A DNA stretch of 64,000 nt, from contig NZ_JAFBDS010000004.1 of the NCBI RefSeq assembly GCF_016908375.1, positions 62,001 through 126,000 on the forward strand. Reading direction: 5' to 3'. The translations under genes and the position numbers were made by a program. The number at the start of each line of letters is the position of its first letter. The first letter of the stretch is position 1. The stretch is from Amphibacillus cookii (GTDB lineage: Bacteria; Bacillota; Bacilli; Bacillales; Amphibacillaceae). Shown here piece after piece: positions 8,044 to 17,173 of this stretch. The notes beneath the pieces were generated by a model. That model did not search any database and had not been told where the DNA came from. It worked only from the letters and a program-made list of their open reading frames with translations.

Positions 8044-9099
8044 TTAATTAACTAAAGCCACTAATTCAGGCGTTATATTAAATGTAACAGTATTACCGAT
8101 TTCAATCTCTTGTTCAACTGGTGCATAAATAACCATTGGTTGATTAGAATGGTCACTTGATTGTAATCGAACATGCAGTTCTTGATACTCACCACTGTAT
8201 GTGGTGCGTTCGACTATACCAGAATAACGTCCATATTCCGCAAGGCGACAACCTTCAGGACGAATGGACACGAGAACATTTTCAAATTCTTTATTTGTTT
8301 GTTGAGGTACACAAACACGACCAAAAGGCGTCTCAACGTGTTTCAAGTCTGGACATAACCTTCCGGATACCAAATTGGTTTTACCAACAAATTGCGCAAC
8401 AAAGCAATTAACCGGACAACGATAAATCTCTTTAGGTGATGCAATTTGTTGAATAATTCCTTCATTCATGACGACAACACGATCAGATACTGTAAACGCA
8501 TCTTTCTGATCATGAGTCACAATAATTGCAGTTGCGTTAGCTTTTCTCAAGATTGTCGTAACATCCAAACGCATTTTTTCTCTTAGTCCAGCATCTAAAT
8601 TGCTAAACGGCTCGTCCATTAAGATAACTTTGGGATTGGGTGCTAATGCACGTGCTAAAGCAACACGTTGTTGCTGACCTCCAGATAGTTCATTGGGCAA
8701 ACGGTCGCCAAAGCCCGCTAAACCAACTAACTCAAGCACTTCATAAACACGTTTTTTCTTATCTCGAGCTTTCCATTTATTTAAGCCAAACATTATATTT
8801 TTTTCAATCGTTAAAAATGGAAATAAGGCATAATCTTGAAACACCATGCCTATCCCTCTTTTTTCAGATGGTAAAGAGCGATGATCGTCACAAACGATCT
8901 CGTCACCAATTCGAATACTGCCACTTGTAGGTTTCTCAAATCCTGCTAACATTCTGAGTGTTGTTGTTTTACCACAACCACTCGGTCCTAATAAAGTTAT
9001 AATTTCACCCTCTGATATTTCAAGAGTTAATTGATCGACTGCAGGTGTAGCTGCTCGATTATAATACTTCGTTACGTTATCCAATTGAATATAACTCAT
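8044..9099 (-). CDS. fbpC: Ferric iron ABC transporter, ATP-binding protein
   Basis: 351 residues. An ABC ATPase domain carries Walker A GPSGCGKT (38-45), signature LSGGQQQR near 140 and Walker B VILMDEPFSNLD. A C-terminal TOBE-like regulatory domain (about 240-350) is typical of FbpC/PotA/MalK-type subunits. It energises the FbpB-type permease. The gene is first in the iron cluster and separated from the binding protein by about 214 bases with its own Fur boxes, so there are probably two Fur-controlled transcripts. Its own Fur-like box sits 39 bases upstream of the start. Confidence 0.88.
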   Translation of the reverse strand: MSYIQLDNVTKYYNRAATPAVDQLTLEISEGEIITLLGPSGCGKTTTLRMLAGFEKPTSGSIRIGDEIVCDDHRSLPSEKRGIGMVFQDYALFPFLTIEKNIMFGLNKWKARDKKKRVYEVLELVGLAGFGDRLPNELSGGQQQRVALARALAPNPKVILMDEPFSNLDAGLREKMRLDVTTILRKANATAIIVTHDQKDAFTVSDRVVVMNEGIIQQIASPKEIYRCPVNCFVAQFVGKTNLVSGRLCPDLKHVETPFGRVCVPQQTNKEFENVLVSIRPEGCRLAEYGRYSGIVERTTYSGEYQELHVRLQSSDHSNQPMVIYAPVEQEIEIGNTVTFNITPELVALVN

Positions 9100-9137
9100 A
9101 ATTAAGCAACCCCCCTATGTTTTATCATCCTTCGAAT

Positions 9138-9156
9138 GAGAATGAGATTCACTATC
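9138..9156. promoter_or_regulatory. Fur box 3, upstream of the iron ATPase gene
   Basis: The 19-mer GAGAATGAGATTCACTATC matches the Fur consensus at about 15 of 19 positions and lies 39 bases before the ATPase start. The spacing is the same as at box 1. Confidence 0.7.
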
Positions 9157-9550
9157 AAATTTTAGCATAGGCACAACTTAAGTGCAATAACGGACATTAG
9201 AAGGTTTTTAGTGATGTAACAAACTCATTTAAGTCCACATCGGCAATTATTCACTCTTCTAAACTAAACGATGGGAAGAAGAGCGTTCAGTATTTATTTT
9301 AAAAGATTTCCATATTTATATGGGAGGGGAAAATAGACAACCTGATTATACCATTATTCGACGTATACGAGACTTGGCTTCTGTTATCGAAAATAGTCCA
9401 TTTCAAAAAATGTTATTTTTCTATCTCTAAACTTCTCCATCCCTTTAGAATTACAGAAAGACATTATGATCGTTGATAATGATAAATGTATTATATGGGT
9501 ATTAAATTTATGGTGTAATAATGGAAATTATAATGGAAGGTATACATCTA
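9157..9550. other. Intergenic region with a possible gene remnant
   Basis: A 36-codon frame at 9320-9430 (+) reads MGGENRQPDYTIIRRIRD and ends in FYL. It has protein-like composition but no ribosome site, so it may be a remnant. At 9474-9484 GATAATGATAA is a half-match to a Fur box, too incomplete to call. Confidence 0.3.
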
Positions 9551-9763
9551 ATGTTTGAAATTTCAACGGAAAATTGGAATGGCTTAGTTAACAGTGTTAC
9601 AGATTTAGCTGATAAAACCCAACGACAATTAGTGGATGTAAATAGTTACTTAAGTGAATTAAATCGTACATTAATGTACACGAATGTTATCTTAACTATT
9701 ATTGCTTTGACATTTATAACCTCATTAATTATTAAAGTAACTAAGTATAAAAGAGATAAGTAG
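9551..9763 (+). CDS. Small single-pass membrane protein, unknown
   Basis: The longest frame opens at 9521, but no ribosome site precedes it. The ATG at 9551 has GGAAGG 10 bases upstream and gives 70 residues (MFEISTENWNGL...). The N-terminal half is polar with a likely short amphipathic or coiled helix (residues ~8-40). One membrane segment follows (~42-62, YTNVILTIIALTFITSLII) and then a basic tail KVTKYKRDK, so the N-terminus is probably outside and the C-terminus inside. I do not recognise a family; it resembles phage- or prophage-type XhlA-like small membrane proteins only in layout. Confidence 0.55.
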   Translation: MFEISTENWNGLVNSVTDLADKTQRQLVDVNSYLSELNRTLMYTNVILTIIALTFITSLIIKVTKYKRDK

Positions 9764-9819
9764 CAATGCATTTAACGCGTGTTTAAATAAATAGTTTTAA
9801 AAAATCATGTATTGAATTA

Positions 9820-10821
9820 TCATTTCACTATTTTCTGCTTATCACGCATAAACGCAGCATAAATTGATTTTAACCCTGTGGTATCTAGGTCAATATTATT
9901 TTCATAGGCATATTTAATGGAGTGGCCTAATCCCAACGTCATACTGCCAGCAATACTAGCGCCCGCAATGGTGCCTGCACCTGGAATAAGTTTAGTTACT
10001 TGACGAAATACACCTCTGCCAATGTTACCGGTTAAAGTCGCAATCGTTAATTCTTTCGCGCGATCCTTTGTTATTGGCTTTTCATATAATGTGGCTAGCT
10101 TTACCAATAACCCGACTTGTATGCCAGTTAGTGGAATGATATCAGCACCAGGAAGAGGCGCAGCCCCGACAGCTGCTGCTGAGGTTGCAGCTGCATTTAT
10201 CCATTTATTAGAAATCGCGGCTTTTTCTTTTAAATATTTTGCGAAGAGAACGTCTTTTTTTTTGCTTTTTAAAATATCTAAAATATGACTTGCTAGCATA
10301 TCAATGTTCTCTCCGGTTTTAGAAGAGATGGGGGTTACCTTATATTTGTGTTTCGTATGGTCTTGGATATACTTAACGAGGTTAGAAATATCTTCTGCCG
10401 CATCTATTTTATTTAATACCATAATAATATTCTTATTTACTGCTTCAATTTTCTCTAAGGCTTTCTTCTCTCCTTCAGAAAAAACAGTTCCTGCTGCATT
10501 AAGAAAAAAGAGCACAATGTCTGCTTCTTTATAGAAATGCAATGTTTCTTGTGAATTTTCTTTATTAACGTCATCTAAGCCCGGCGTATCTGCAAAGATA
10601 ATTTTATCCTTGTAGTTATACTTTTCAATGCCTGTTGTTTCTCCTGGTTGTGCACCGACACTGGCTAAATCGTCACCCATTAAGCGGTTAATTGTCGAAG
10701 ACTTGCCAGCATTAACATCACCAATCATAGCGAAGATAATCTCTTTTTCGAGCTGTTCATTTATAGCATTTAGCTCTTTCTCATATATTTCCTCAAATTC
10801 ACTATCACTAAAGCTCGCCAT
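9820..10821 (-). CDS. Era-like GTPase with C-terminal DUF697 domain
   Basis: 333 residues from the ATG at 10821, chosen because GGAGAGGGG lies 10 bases upstream; the open frame extends to 10926 without a ribosome site. The G domain has G1 GDVNAGKSS (34-42), G3 DTPG (78-81), G4 NKID (137-140) and G5 ISSK (165-168). The C-terminal part (about 200-310) is Ala/Gly-rich and hydrophobic (PLPGADIIPLTGIQ), as in DUF697/YcjF-type membrane-associated modules. Such GTPases are linked to envelope or stress functions, but no exact role is known. It stands alone, transcribed away from the small membrane gene. Confidence 0.8.
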   Translation of the reverse strand: MASFSDSEFEEIYEKELNAINEQLEKEIIFAMIGDVNAGKSSTINRLMGDDLASVGAQPGETTGIEKYNYKDKIIFADTPGLDDVNKENSQETLHFYKEADIVLFFLNAAGTVFSEGEKKALEKIEAVNKNIIMVLNKIDAAEDISNLVKYIQDHTKHKYKVTPISSKTGENIDMLASHILDILKSKKKDVLFAKYLKEKAAISNKWINAAATSAAAVGAAPLPGADIIPLTGIQVGLLVKLATLYEKPITKDRAKELTIATLTGNIGRGVFRQVTKLIPGAGTIAGASIAGSMTLGLGHSIKYAYENNIDLDTTGLKSIYAAFMRDKQKIVK

Positions 10822-11332
10822 TGTTACCACACCCCTCTCCGTAAATACCACATAACTATAGTTTACAACTGTTCTTTTAATTTTCAAAGGTTTAAGTTTA
10901 AGCTCTAGCAAAATATCGATAACCACGATCTACTCTACTATCATCCCACTCACAACCAGACAGATCCCTACCCATATAGCCTCACTCGATCATTCAGCTG
11001 AATTTCAAGGAGAGGATTTTATTTGATTTTATTGTTAGCTTATTAAGTAATCCGAGTATACTTTTAAAGTAAAGTTATCGTCAAAGGGGTAGGTAAATCC
11101 GGTCATATTGGCAAGAAAATAGAGAGAGTAAGTAGATCGATGTGAAAGAAGACCACTAAAACAATACAAGTGGTCTTCTTGGCGCGGTTGGCTTATTACA
11201 AGATTACTTTCTTTATTCCATAGGGGATCTGCTTACTGTTACTTAATATACCCCTTTAATCGGCTTCCATTAGCTGAATACTCCCTGTGTGATATTTCAC
11301 TGATACAGGATGATCCAAGTCGTCGCCTTCAC
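10822..11332. other. Intergenic region, with a possible 30-residue ORF at the esterase end
   Basis: A small minus-strand frame, 11348-11256, reads MGASIGEGDDLDHPVSVKYH and ends in EAD. It overlaps the end of the esterase gene by 16 bases in another frame. Its composition is protein-like but there is no ribosome site, so it may be a trace of a lost downstream gene. A strong hairpin at 11147-11179 is listed separately. Confidence 0.35.
11147..11179 (-). terminator. Hairpin, probable terminator of the sucrose operon
   Basis: AGAAGACCACT pairs perfectly with AGTGGTCTTCT over 11 bp around an 11-base loop. On the minus strand it is followed by a short T-rich CTTTC run. It lies about 150 bases after the esterase stop. 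Confidence 0.5.
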
Positions 11333-12124
11333 CTATTGAAGCGCCCATGCCAGTGACTTTTCAATATAGGTATTCCAAAATGTCCAATCATGTTCACCAG
11401 GTGTTTCAACATAGGTAAAATCAATATCTTCACTATTTAGAAAATCACGCAATCTATGATTGACATCTAACAGAAAGTCTTCACTTCCACATGCCATATA
11501 AATGTGTGGGATCGTTTTATTTTCTTTCTTTAATTGAGCGAGTAACGCCTCAGGGTCTTTATCGCTACCTTTAAGTTTCGTAAGATCACCAAAGACTCTC
11601 GTAAAGTATTGGTAATCAGCGACACCATCAGCATAATCAGGGCTGGCATTTTGTATATTATATGTGATCAGGGCTGAGGAAAGCGCAATAATTTTCCCGA
11701 AATTTTCTGGATATTTCAAGCCATTTCGAATCGCACCATAACCCCCCATTGATAAACCACCAATAAAGGTATCTTCCTTTTGGTCAGAGATTGGAAACAT
11801 ACTTCTCGTGTATTCAACTAATTCCGCTCCGATATATTCGCCATATAAATTGTTCTTATCGGTATCGTCGACATAGAAGTGATTTTCACCCGAAGGCATA
11901 AATATAGCAATCTGGTACCTCTCCGACAGTTCTCTAACATTTGCAAAAGTTAGCCAATCTGTGAAGCTACCTGAATAACCATGTAAGAGATATAGAGACT
12001 TCATTGCATGATGATCGTTCACTTTCTGGCCAGCTTCTTTTCTCATATCTTTTGGAATAAGTGCATTAAAGGTCACTTCTCTTTGCATAGCATCGGAAAA
12101 ATAACTTACTTGTAGTAAAGCCAT
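11333..12124 (-). CDS. Alpha/beta-hydrolase esterase (tributyrin esterase/EstA type)
   Basis: 263 residues of the esterase D/putative tributyrin esterase family. The nucleophile elbow is GLSMGG with Ser125; the acid is probably Asp216 (SEDF) or Asp220 and the base His245 (GEHDW). The oxyanion region YLLHGYSG is near residues 45-52. No signal peptide is visible, so it acts in the cytoplasm. It follows the sucrose phosphorylase gene by 52 bases on the same strand, so it may deacetylate imported acylated sugars; that role is inferred from position only. AAGGAGTG precedes the ATG. Confidence 0.82.
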   Translation of the reverse strand: MALLQVSYFSDAMQREVTFNALIPKDMRKEAGQKVNDHHAMKSLYLLHGYSGSFTDWLTFANVRELSERYQIAIFMPSGENHFYVDDTDKNNLYGEYIGAELVEYTRSMFPISDQKEDTFIGGLSMGGYGAIRNGLKYPENFGKIIALSSALITYNIQNASPDYADGVADYQYFTRVFGDLTKLKGSDKDPEALLAQLKKENKTIPHIYMACGSEDFLLDVNHRLRDFLNSEDIDFTYVETPGEHDWTFWNTYIEKSLAWALQ

Positions 12125-12176
12125 GATTAAAACACTCCTTATTCATTTAAGTCATTAACATCAATAGCACCAACGA

Positions 12177-13646
12177 TCACACAATCAATGTCGCGTTCTG
12201 ATTGTTTTCATCAATGTAATTTATTTCTGTTTTATATGTCTTAAGATCAATAAGTAACGTACAACGGCTATCCCCCTTTTCCCAAGAAAGTTGAACCAAA
12301 TCTTTATTAGAAGCGACCATGCTGAACGCGCCATTGAATGCCGGGTATTCATTTCTAAATCTTATTAGTTTCAACAACCGTTGAACCACTTCTTTCTCTA
12401 ACGCCTGTTCTACGTCTCTCGTGGTAAAATTGTGTCTATTAATCTCTCGACCTTCACCAGTTAGTTCTACTTTCTCCATGTCATTTTCTTCCGCCAATAA
12501 TGTTACATAATAAACTTGCGGAATCCCTGGCACAAAAAATTGAATGGCTCTTGCAGCTAAATACGCGTCATCATCGCTTTTCAATAACGAGTAGTATGAT
12601 CCCCTAATTTGATGGACATCAAAACCATCATCATCTTTATGCTCATCTGATAAAATATAACTTAAATTTGCGCCTTTAGCTAAGCAGTGATCAACTAATG
12701 CCTTTGCCTCCTTAGTATCAATCAAGTCATCCAGGTCTGGCTTAACAGGGACACCATCATGACAATCTAACATTGTAAATTGATTAGCTGGACGATCTTT
12801 CAAATAATAGTATAATCCTTGACTGTTACGGTTTATTAACGTATCAAGAACCATGTAAGGTAATATAAAATCATAAATCCAAAAGCCATGTTCAGCCAGT
12901 TTATATTGGATTGAATAATGCGCATGAACTTCAGGCAATAAAGCAATATTAAACGAATCTGCTAATTGCTTTATCCAATCTAAAAATGTATAGATCTCTG
13001 GTTCAACAAAAAAGCCACTTGTCCCTATTTTTTTAATAATATAGCCGATAGCATCTAATCTTACTATCTTGACATTATTATTACTAAAATTTTCGAAAAA
13101 TGTTTTTATTAAGTTTTTAAATACCTCCGAATGCACATCTAAATCAATTTGTTCGGAAGGTGTTTCACGACCAAATGTGGTCCATACCTTAACATCCTCA
13201 CCCGTCGATTTAATTTGAAATGTGGAATAAGGCACTTTCCTTCTAAGAAACATTTTATCAATATCTTCTTTTCTCGGCTGGCCATCTTTCCAGAGCTTGT
13301 CTAAAGTAATAAATAAATCGGCGTAGTCCGATTGATCACCTTTCTCCAAAAAGTCCTGAAAGAATGCTGATTGTTGTGACATATGGTTAACCATTAAATC
13401 AAGCAAGACATCGAAGTTTTTTCCGATTTCCTTTACGTCTTCCCAACCACCAAATGCTTCATCAATTTTTAAATACGTTAGTGGTGCAAAGCCCCTATCT
13501 CCCGAAGACGGGTATGGTGGTAAAATATGCACGCCTCCTTTAAAAATGTCCGAGAAATAGGTGGTTAATAAATGATTTAATGCAGGTAAGTCTCCTCCAA
13601 ATGAATCTGGGTAAGTGATTAATTGTACTTGATTTTTTAATGCCAT
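12177..13646 (-). CDS. gtfA: Sucrose phosphorylase (GH13)
   Basis: 489 residues, the usual length for GH13 sucrose phosphorylases. It starts with the typical NQVQLITYPDSFGGDL. Catalytic residues are visible: nucleophile Asp198 (RLDAIGY), acid/base Glu239 (LLPEVHAHY) and the stabilising Asp297 of LDCHDGV. The enzyme splits sucrose with phosphate into alpha-glucose 1-phosphate and fructose, saving ATP. The fructokinase gene ends 15 bases upstream on the same strand, which would take the fructose. A related sucrose-6-phosphate or glucosylglycerate phosphorylase is possible, but the kinase and ABC importer favour free sucrose or a close analogue. Confidence 0.88.
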   Translation of the reverse strand: MALKNQVQLITYPDSFGGDLPALNHLLTTYFSDIFKGGVHILPPYPSSGDRGFAPLTYLKIDEAFGGWEDVKEIGKNFDVLLDLMVNHMSQQSAFFQDFLEKGDQSDYADLFITLDKLWKDGQPRKEDIDKMFLRRKVPYSTFQIKSTGEDVKVWTTFGRETPSEQIDLDVHSEVFKNLIKTFFENFSNNNVKIVRLDAIGYIIKKIGTSGFFVEPEIYTFLDWIKQLADSFNIALLPEVHAHYSIQYKLAEHGFWIYDFILPYMVLDTLINRNSQGLYYYLKDRPANQFTMLDCHDGVPVKPDLDDLIDTKEAKALVDHCLAKGANLSYILSDEHKDDDGFDVHQIRGSYYSLLKSDDDAYLAARAIQFFVPGIPQVYYVTLLAEENDMEKVELTGEGREINRHNFTTRDVEQALEKEVVQRLLKLIRFRNEYPAFNGAFSMVASNKDLVQLSWEKGDSRCTLLIDLKTYKTEINYIDENNQNATLIV

Positions 13647-13661
13647 TTCATTTACCTCCTT

Positions 13662-14618
13662 CTATAATTTGTACATTGCTTTGATGGCTTCTAATTTAGG
13701 CAAGTCAACTACCCCACCGACAGCCTTTAATTTATATGCACTAACCGCCTGCCCTAATTCTAGCGCTTCCTTTAACATATAACCTTTCACTAAGGCAGCA
13801 TAGAAACCTGACCAAAAAGCATCTCCTGCACCTGTTGCATCCACAACATTTGAAGCATAACTACTAAACTTAATCGTCTCTCTTCCGTTTGAGACAAGTG
13901 CACCATCTTTCCCTAAAGTCATAATCACCAATTTCGCCCCTAAATCTAGAAATTTTCTAACTTGATTTTCATGTTTATCCTCGCCAAACAGTCGCTCCGC
14001 ATCATCCTCCGACGGTTTAATAATATCAACATGTTTGATAATCGATTTTACATATGCCGGACCATCTTCTTCCCTAGAGAACAGCTTAGGGTGATAATTC
14101 GGATCAAAACAAATCAAGAGACCGTTTTGCTTTGCTACTTCTATACATTTGTCGATGGTATGACGTGCTGGGCTTCTTGAAATCGGCCAACTGGAGAAGT
14201 GCAATATTTTTGAATCCTGGATTAACTTAGCCAATTGTTCACTATAATCTAAATAGTAATCTGCTCCTCTATAAAAGATCGGTACAGGGGTAGCTTTGCT
14301 TTTGGTTATGAGCACCATACTTGTTGCGTGATCTACCTGTTGGATAAATGAAGGATCTAATTGTGCTTCGGTTAAATAATTAATTAAAAAATCGCCAAGC
14401 CCATCTTTACCAACAGCCGCTACTGCCATTGAATGAATGCCTAATCGTCTCGTATTAATCGCGATATTAGATGGTGACCCACCAAAAAACCGACTGTATT
14501 GATTACTCTCAAAATTATCACCATAGTCTGTAGAAATCATATCAACTAACAATTCACCAATCGCTAATACATCATTTTTTTTATTAGTAAAGTTAATTTT
14601 ATCTTCAAAATTCAACAT
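13662..14618 (-). CDS. PfkB-family fructokinase
   Basis: 318 residues of a ribokinase/PfkB carbohydrate kinase. The first signature GGSPSNIAINTRRLG is near residues 45-60 and the second, DATGAGDAFWSGF, near 258-270 contains the catalytic Asp (GAGD). It transfers phosphate from ATP to a sugar, most likely fructose released by the adjacent sucrose phosphorylase. It is first in the kinase-phosphorylase-esterase operon. An inverted repeat 193 bases upstream shares a half-site with an operator-like repeat near the importer, so both operons are probably under the LacI regulator encoded between them. Confidence 0.85.
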   Translation of the reverse strand: MLNFEDKINFTNKKNDVLAIGELLVDMISTDYGDNFESNQYSRFFGGSPSNIAINTRRLGIHSMAVAAVGKDGLGDFLINYLTEAQLDPSFIQQVDHATSMVLITKSKATPVPIFYRGADYYLDYSEQLAKLIQDSKILHFSSWPISRSPARHTIDKCIEVAKQNGLLICFDPNYHPKLFSREEDGPAYVKSIIKHVDIIKPSEDDAERLFGEDKHENQVRKFLDLGAKLVIMTLGKDGALVSNGRETIKFSSYASNVVDATGAGDAFWSGFYAALVKGYMLKEALELGQAVSAYKLKAVGGVVDLPKLEAIKAMYKL

Positions 14619-14989
14619 TTTTTCTCCTTATCATGCACTCGAGTTATATTTAATTTTGCAAAAGATGCTTAATGTACCTTATTTAATAACAATCTAGAAG
14701 TCTATTTATTTAATTTAATCTATATCAACTACACGTACAGCCTTTAACAGTTTTTTTATGCCTCATGAAAAAAAGACGAGAATCGGAACCAACTAAGCAT
14801 GTCAATCGTTACCACATGTTCATGTGGTTAGTTTTCGCTACATTTATCTTATGATAGACATGATTTAAAAAAGTATCCAATAGCACAAGTTACTATTTTC
14901 AATAAATGAACGCTTTGAGCACATACACCTTGCATATCTTTACATGAAGCGTAACCATTATCTTCATGATTTGATCTAGTAAAGCAACT
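14619..14989. other. Regulatory gap upstream of the fructokinase operon
   Basis: No gene seen. It holds the perfect dyad at 14811-14828 and an operator half-site ATCGTTACCA at 14805-14814. Confidence 0.5.
14811..14828. promoter_or_regulatory. Operator-like inverted repeat
   Basis: ACCACATG-TT-CATGTGGT is a perfect 8-bp dyad with a 2-base centre. The overlapping ATCGTTACCA (14805-14814) is the reverse complement of TGGTAACGAT in the candidate operator at 19822-19835. It is a likely binding site for the LacI-family protein encoded next door; this is inference. Confidence 0.5.
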
Positions 14990-15994
14990 CTATGTGGTAC
15001 TTCCTTTGATCAATTCAACATTTACCACCTTATTTTGAATCGAGCTGACATCCTCATTCTCCAAAATTAAATCAATCAAAGTCGAAGAAAGAACATGCCC
15101 AATTTGATCAGTTGGTTGACTAATGGTAGTAAGTTTTGGTGTTTGTAATAAACGCGTAAAGCCATGATAGTCATAGCCGACAATTTTTAGCTGATCAGGA
15201 ATAGCCACACCATTGTTTGTAGCCCACGCATACAAGACATAGGCAAGCAAATCATCACTACAAAAAACACCATCAAATTCATTTATATAAGGTCCTACTT
15301 CTGTTTTTATAAATGCATACAAATCATCATATTTATATATTCCAAAGAAATTATTTTTATTTTCAATAATTTTATAGGGAATGTCATTTTCTTTACACGT
15401 TATGCTGAATGCGCTTCCACGACGATTCGATAACATATCCCTTTTAGACGGACCAGAAATATGCAACAGCCTCTTGCATCCTTTGTCTATTAAATGTCGC
15501 GTTGCCAATACACCACCGAGATAATTGTCGGAACCTACATAAGGGATATTCGATATAATTCTATCAAAGGTAACAATTGGAAAATTTAAACGCTCATAAT
15601 GTGACACCTCTAGCGTTTGACCACACATAATTATTCCCGCAATCCGATTCGCTTTAAGCATATCAATATAGCTTATTTCTTTTTCATAGTCATCTAGAGA
15701 ATTACAAATAATTGTCTTAAACCCATTTTCATTTGCATTAATCTCAATATATTTTATGACTTCGGAGAAAAAGGGATGGCTTGAATCCGGTACAATGACA
15801 CCGATAAATGTCGTTTTACTGTTCTGTAGCGATCTCGCTATTTGATTCGGTTGATAGTTAAGATTTTTCATAGCAGTTTCTACTTTTTTACGCGTTTCTT
15901 TTCCAATATAGCCTCGATTATTGATAACCCTCGAAACAGTTGTAACAGATACGCCTGCCTTTTTAGCTACATCCTTAATACTCGTCATTGCCAT
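14990..15994 (-). CDS. LacI-family transcriptional regulator of the sucrose module
   Basis: 334 residues. The N-terminal helix-turn-helix is typical of LacI/GalR repressors (IKDVAKKAGVSVTTVSRVIN, residues ~6-25) with the hinge-helix region NQIARSL. The rest is a periplasmic-binding-like sugar sensor domain. It sits between the importer operon and the kinase/phosphorylase operon, all on the minus strand, so it most probably controls both in response to the imported sugar or its phosphate. Candidate operators lie at 14805-14828 and 19822-19835. Confidence 0.88.
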   Translation of the reverse strand: MAMTSIKDVAKKAGVSVTTVSRVINNRGYIGKETRKKVETAMKNLNYQPNQIARSLQNSKTTFIGVIVPDSSHPFFSEVIKYIEINANENGFKTIICNSLDDYEKEISYIDMLKANRIAGIIMCGQTLEVSHYERLNFPIVTFDRIISNIPYVGSDNYLGGVLATRHLIDKGCKRLLHISGPSKRDMLSNRRGSAFSITCKENDIPYKIIENKNNFFGIYKYDDLYAFIKTEVGPYINEFDGVFCSDDLLAYVLYAWATNNGVAIPDQLKIVGYDYHGFTRLLQTPKLTTISQPTDQIGHVLSSTLIDLILENEDVSSIQNKVVNVELIKGSTT

Positions 15995-16348
15995 TCTCCT
16001 CGTGTTTATTGATTAACACCATTCTTCACCAAGACATGCCCATACTAGGTGTATAATCTTTTGTTTTACTAGCCCTCACTTAAGCTAGCATGAAAGGTTT
16101 TAATTATTATATATAATGCCAACATAGTTCAATAATGACAACAAGACATTATTATTTAACTAAATTGACTCACGTATTGTTGTTAACTTCAATGATTTAT
16201 TATAACATTTCTAATTTGACATTAGAAATATATGGACAATAAACACGTTCTACTTTAAGTTGGCTATATGGGTGATCATTGCATTGTGTAATCTCGAAAA
16301 CCATTTCCCTATTAACCCAATGACACCCGTTCATTTTCAAATCTGCAT
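15995..16348. other. Intergenic region between importer genes and LacI gene
   Basis: No gene seen in 354 bases. A 9-bp perfect dyad sits at 16207-16229; the rest is plain AT-rich sequence. Confidence 0.5.
16207..16229. repeat. Perfect inverted repeat after the importer operon
   Basis: ATTTCTAAT-TTGAC-ATTAGAAAT has 9-bp perfect arms and a 5-base loop. It has no T-tract, is AT-rich, and could be a weak terminator of the importer operon or a regulator site for the LacI gene. Confidence 0.4.
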
Positions 16349-17173
16349 TTATTTAATTGCTCCTTCAACAACACCACGTACAATATGTTTTTGCAAAATA
16401 AGAAAGAATATAATGATCGGAATAATCGCAAGAACAAGACCTGCCATCGCTAATCCATAGTTGTTTGTATAGGTTCCAAAGAATGAAAATGTCGACAATG
16501 GAATCGTTCGTTCATCTGCTGAAACTAATACTAGTGATGGCAATAAAAAGTCATTCCAAATCCATAAAACATCTAGGATTAAAACAGTAGATGTAATCGG
16601 TTTTAAAATAGGAAAAATGACTTTCCAAAATACTTGTAGTCTCGAAGCGCCATCAATAATTGCGGCTTCCTCAAGTTCAAATGGAATATTTTTAATAAAC
16701 CCATGATAGATAAATGTTGCTAGACTTAAACCAAAACCCAAGTAATAAAACATAAGCACATACTTACTATCCAACAACCCTAGCCTTCCATAAATTGAAA
16801 CAAAAGGAATCATTAAAGATTGAAACGGGATAATCATCGACATTACCAATAATAAGAAAATAAACCTATTTATCTTCCACTTCCATCGAACAAGGAAATA
16901 AGCTAGCATCGACGAAAATACAATAATTAATAGGGATGATCCAATCGTTACAATTAACGAATTTTTTAATGCAGAAATGAAGTTCATCGCGCTAAAGGCT
17001 TGAGTGTAGTTACTAAAGCTGAGCACTTCCGGTAATGCTAATGGATTCCTAACAACAGATAAATTATCCTTAAAAGAATTTATAATAATGATGATAAATG
17101 GAAAAACAAATGCTAAAAATAAAAAGAGAGATAACAAATAATAGAGTAGAGATTTAATTTTTTTTGATTTCAT
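16349..17173 (-). CDS. Sugar ABC transporter permease (MalG/MsmG type)
   Basis: 274 residues with six membrane segments and the binding-protein-dependent coupling loop EEAAIIDGASRLQVFWKV near residues 164-181. This is the second permease of a CUT1 carbohydrate importer. It starts where the first permease ends (1-base overlap), so they are co-translated. No ATPase gene is present in the cluster. As in many Bacillaceae CUT1 systems, a shared MsmX-type ATPase encoded elsewhere is expected to drive it. Sucrose or a related oligosaccharide is the likely cargo from the context. Confidence 0.88.
   Translation of the reverse strand: MKSKKIKSLLYYLLSLFLFLAFVFPFIIIIINSFKDNLSVVRNPLALPEVLSFSNYTQAFSAMNFISALKNSLIVTIGSSLLIIVFSSMLAYFLVRWKWKINRFIFLLLVMSMIIPFQSLMIPFVSIYGRLGLLDSKYVLMFYYLGFGLSLATFIYHGFIKNIPFELEEAAIIDGASRLQVFWKVIFPILKPITSTVLILDVLWIWNDFLLPSLVLVSADERTIPLSTFSFFGTYTNNYGLAMAGLVLAIIPIIIFFLILQKHIVRGVVEGAIK

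Noticed and set aside
9474-9492. Possible fourth Fur box before the small membrane gene
   Set aside because: Only the first half (GATAATGATAA) matches; the second half does not form the inverted repeat.
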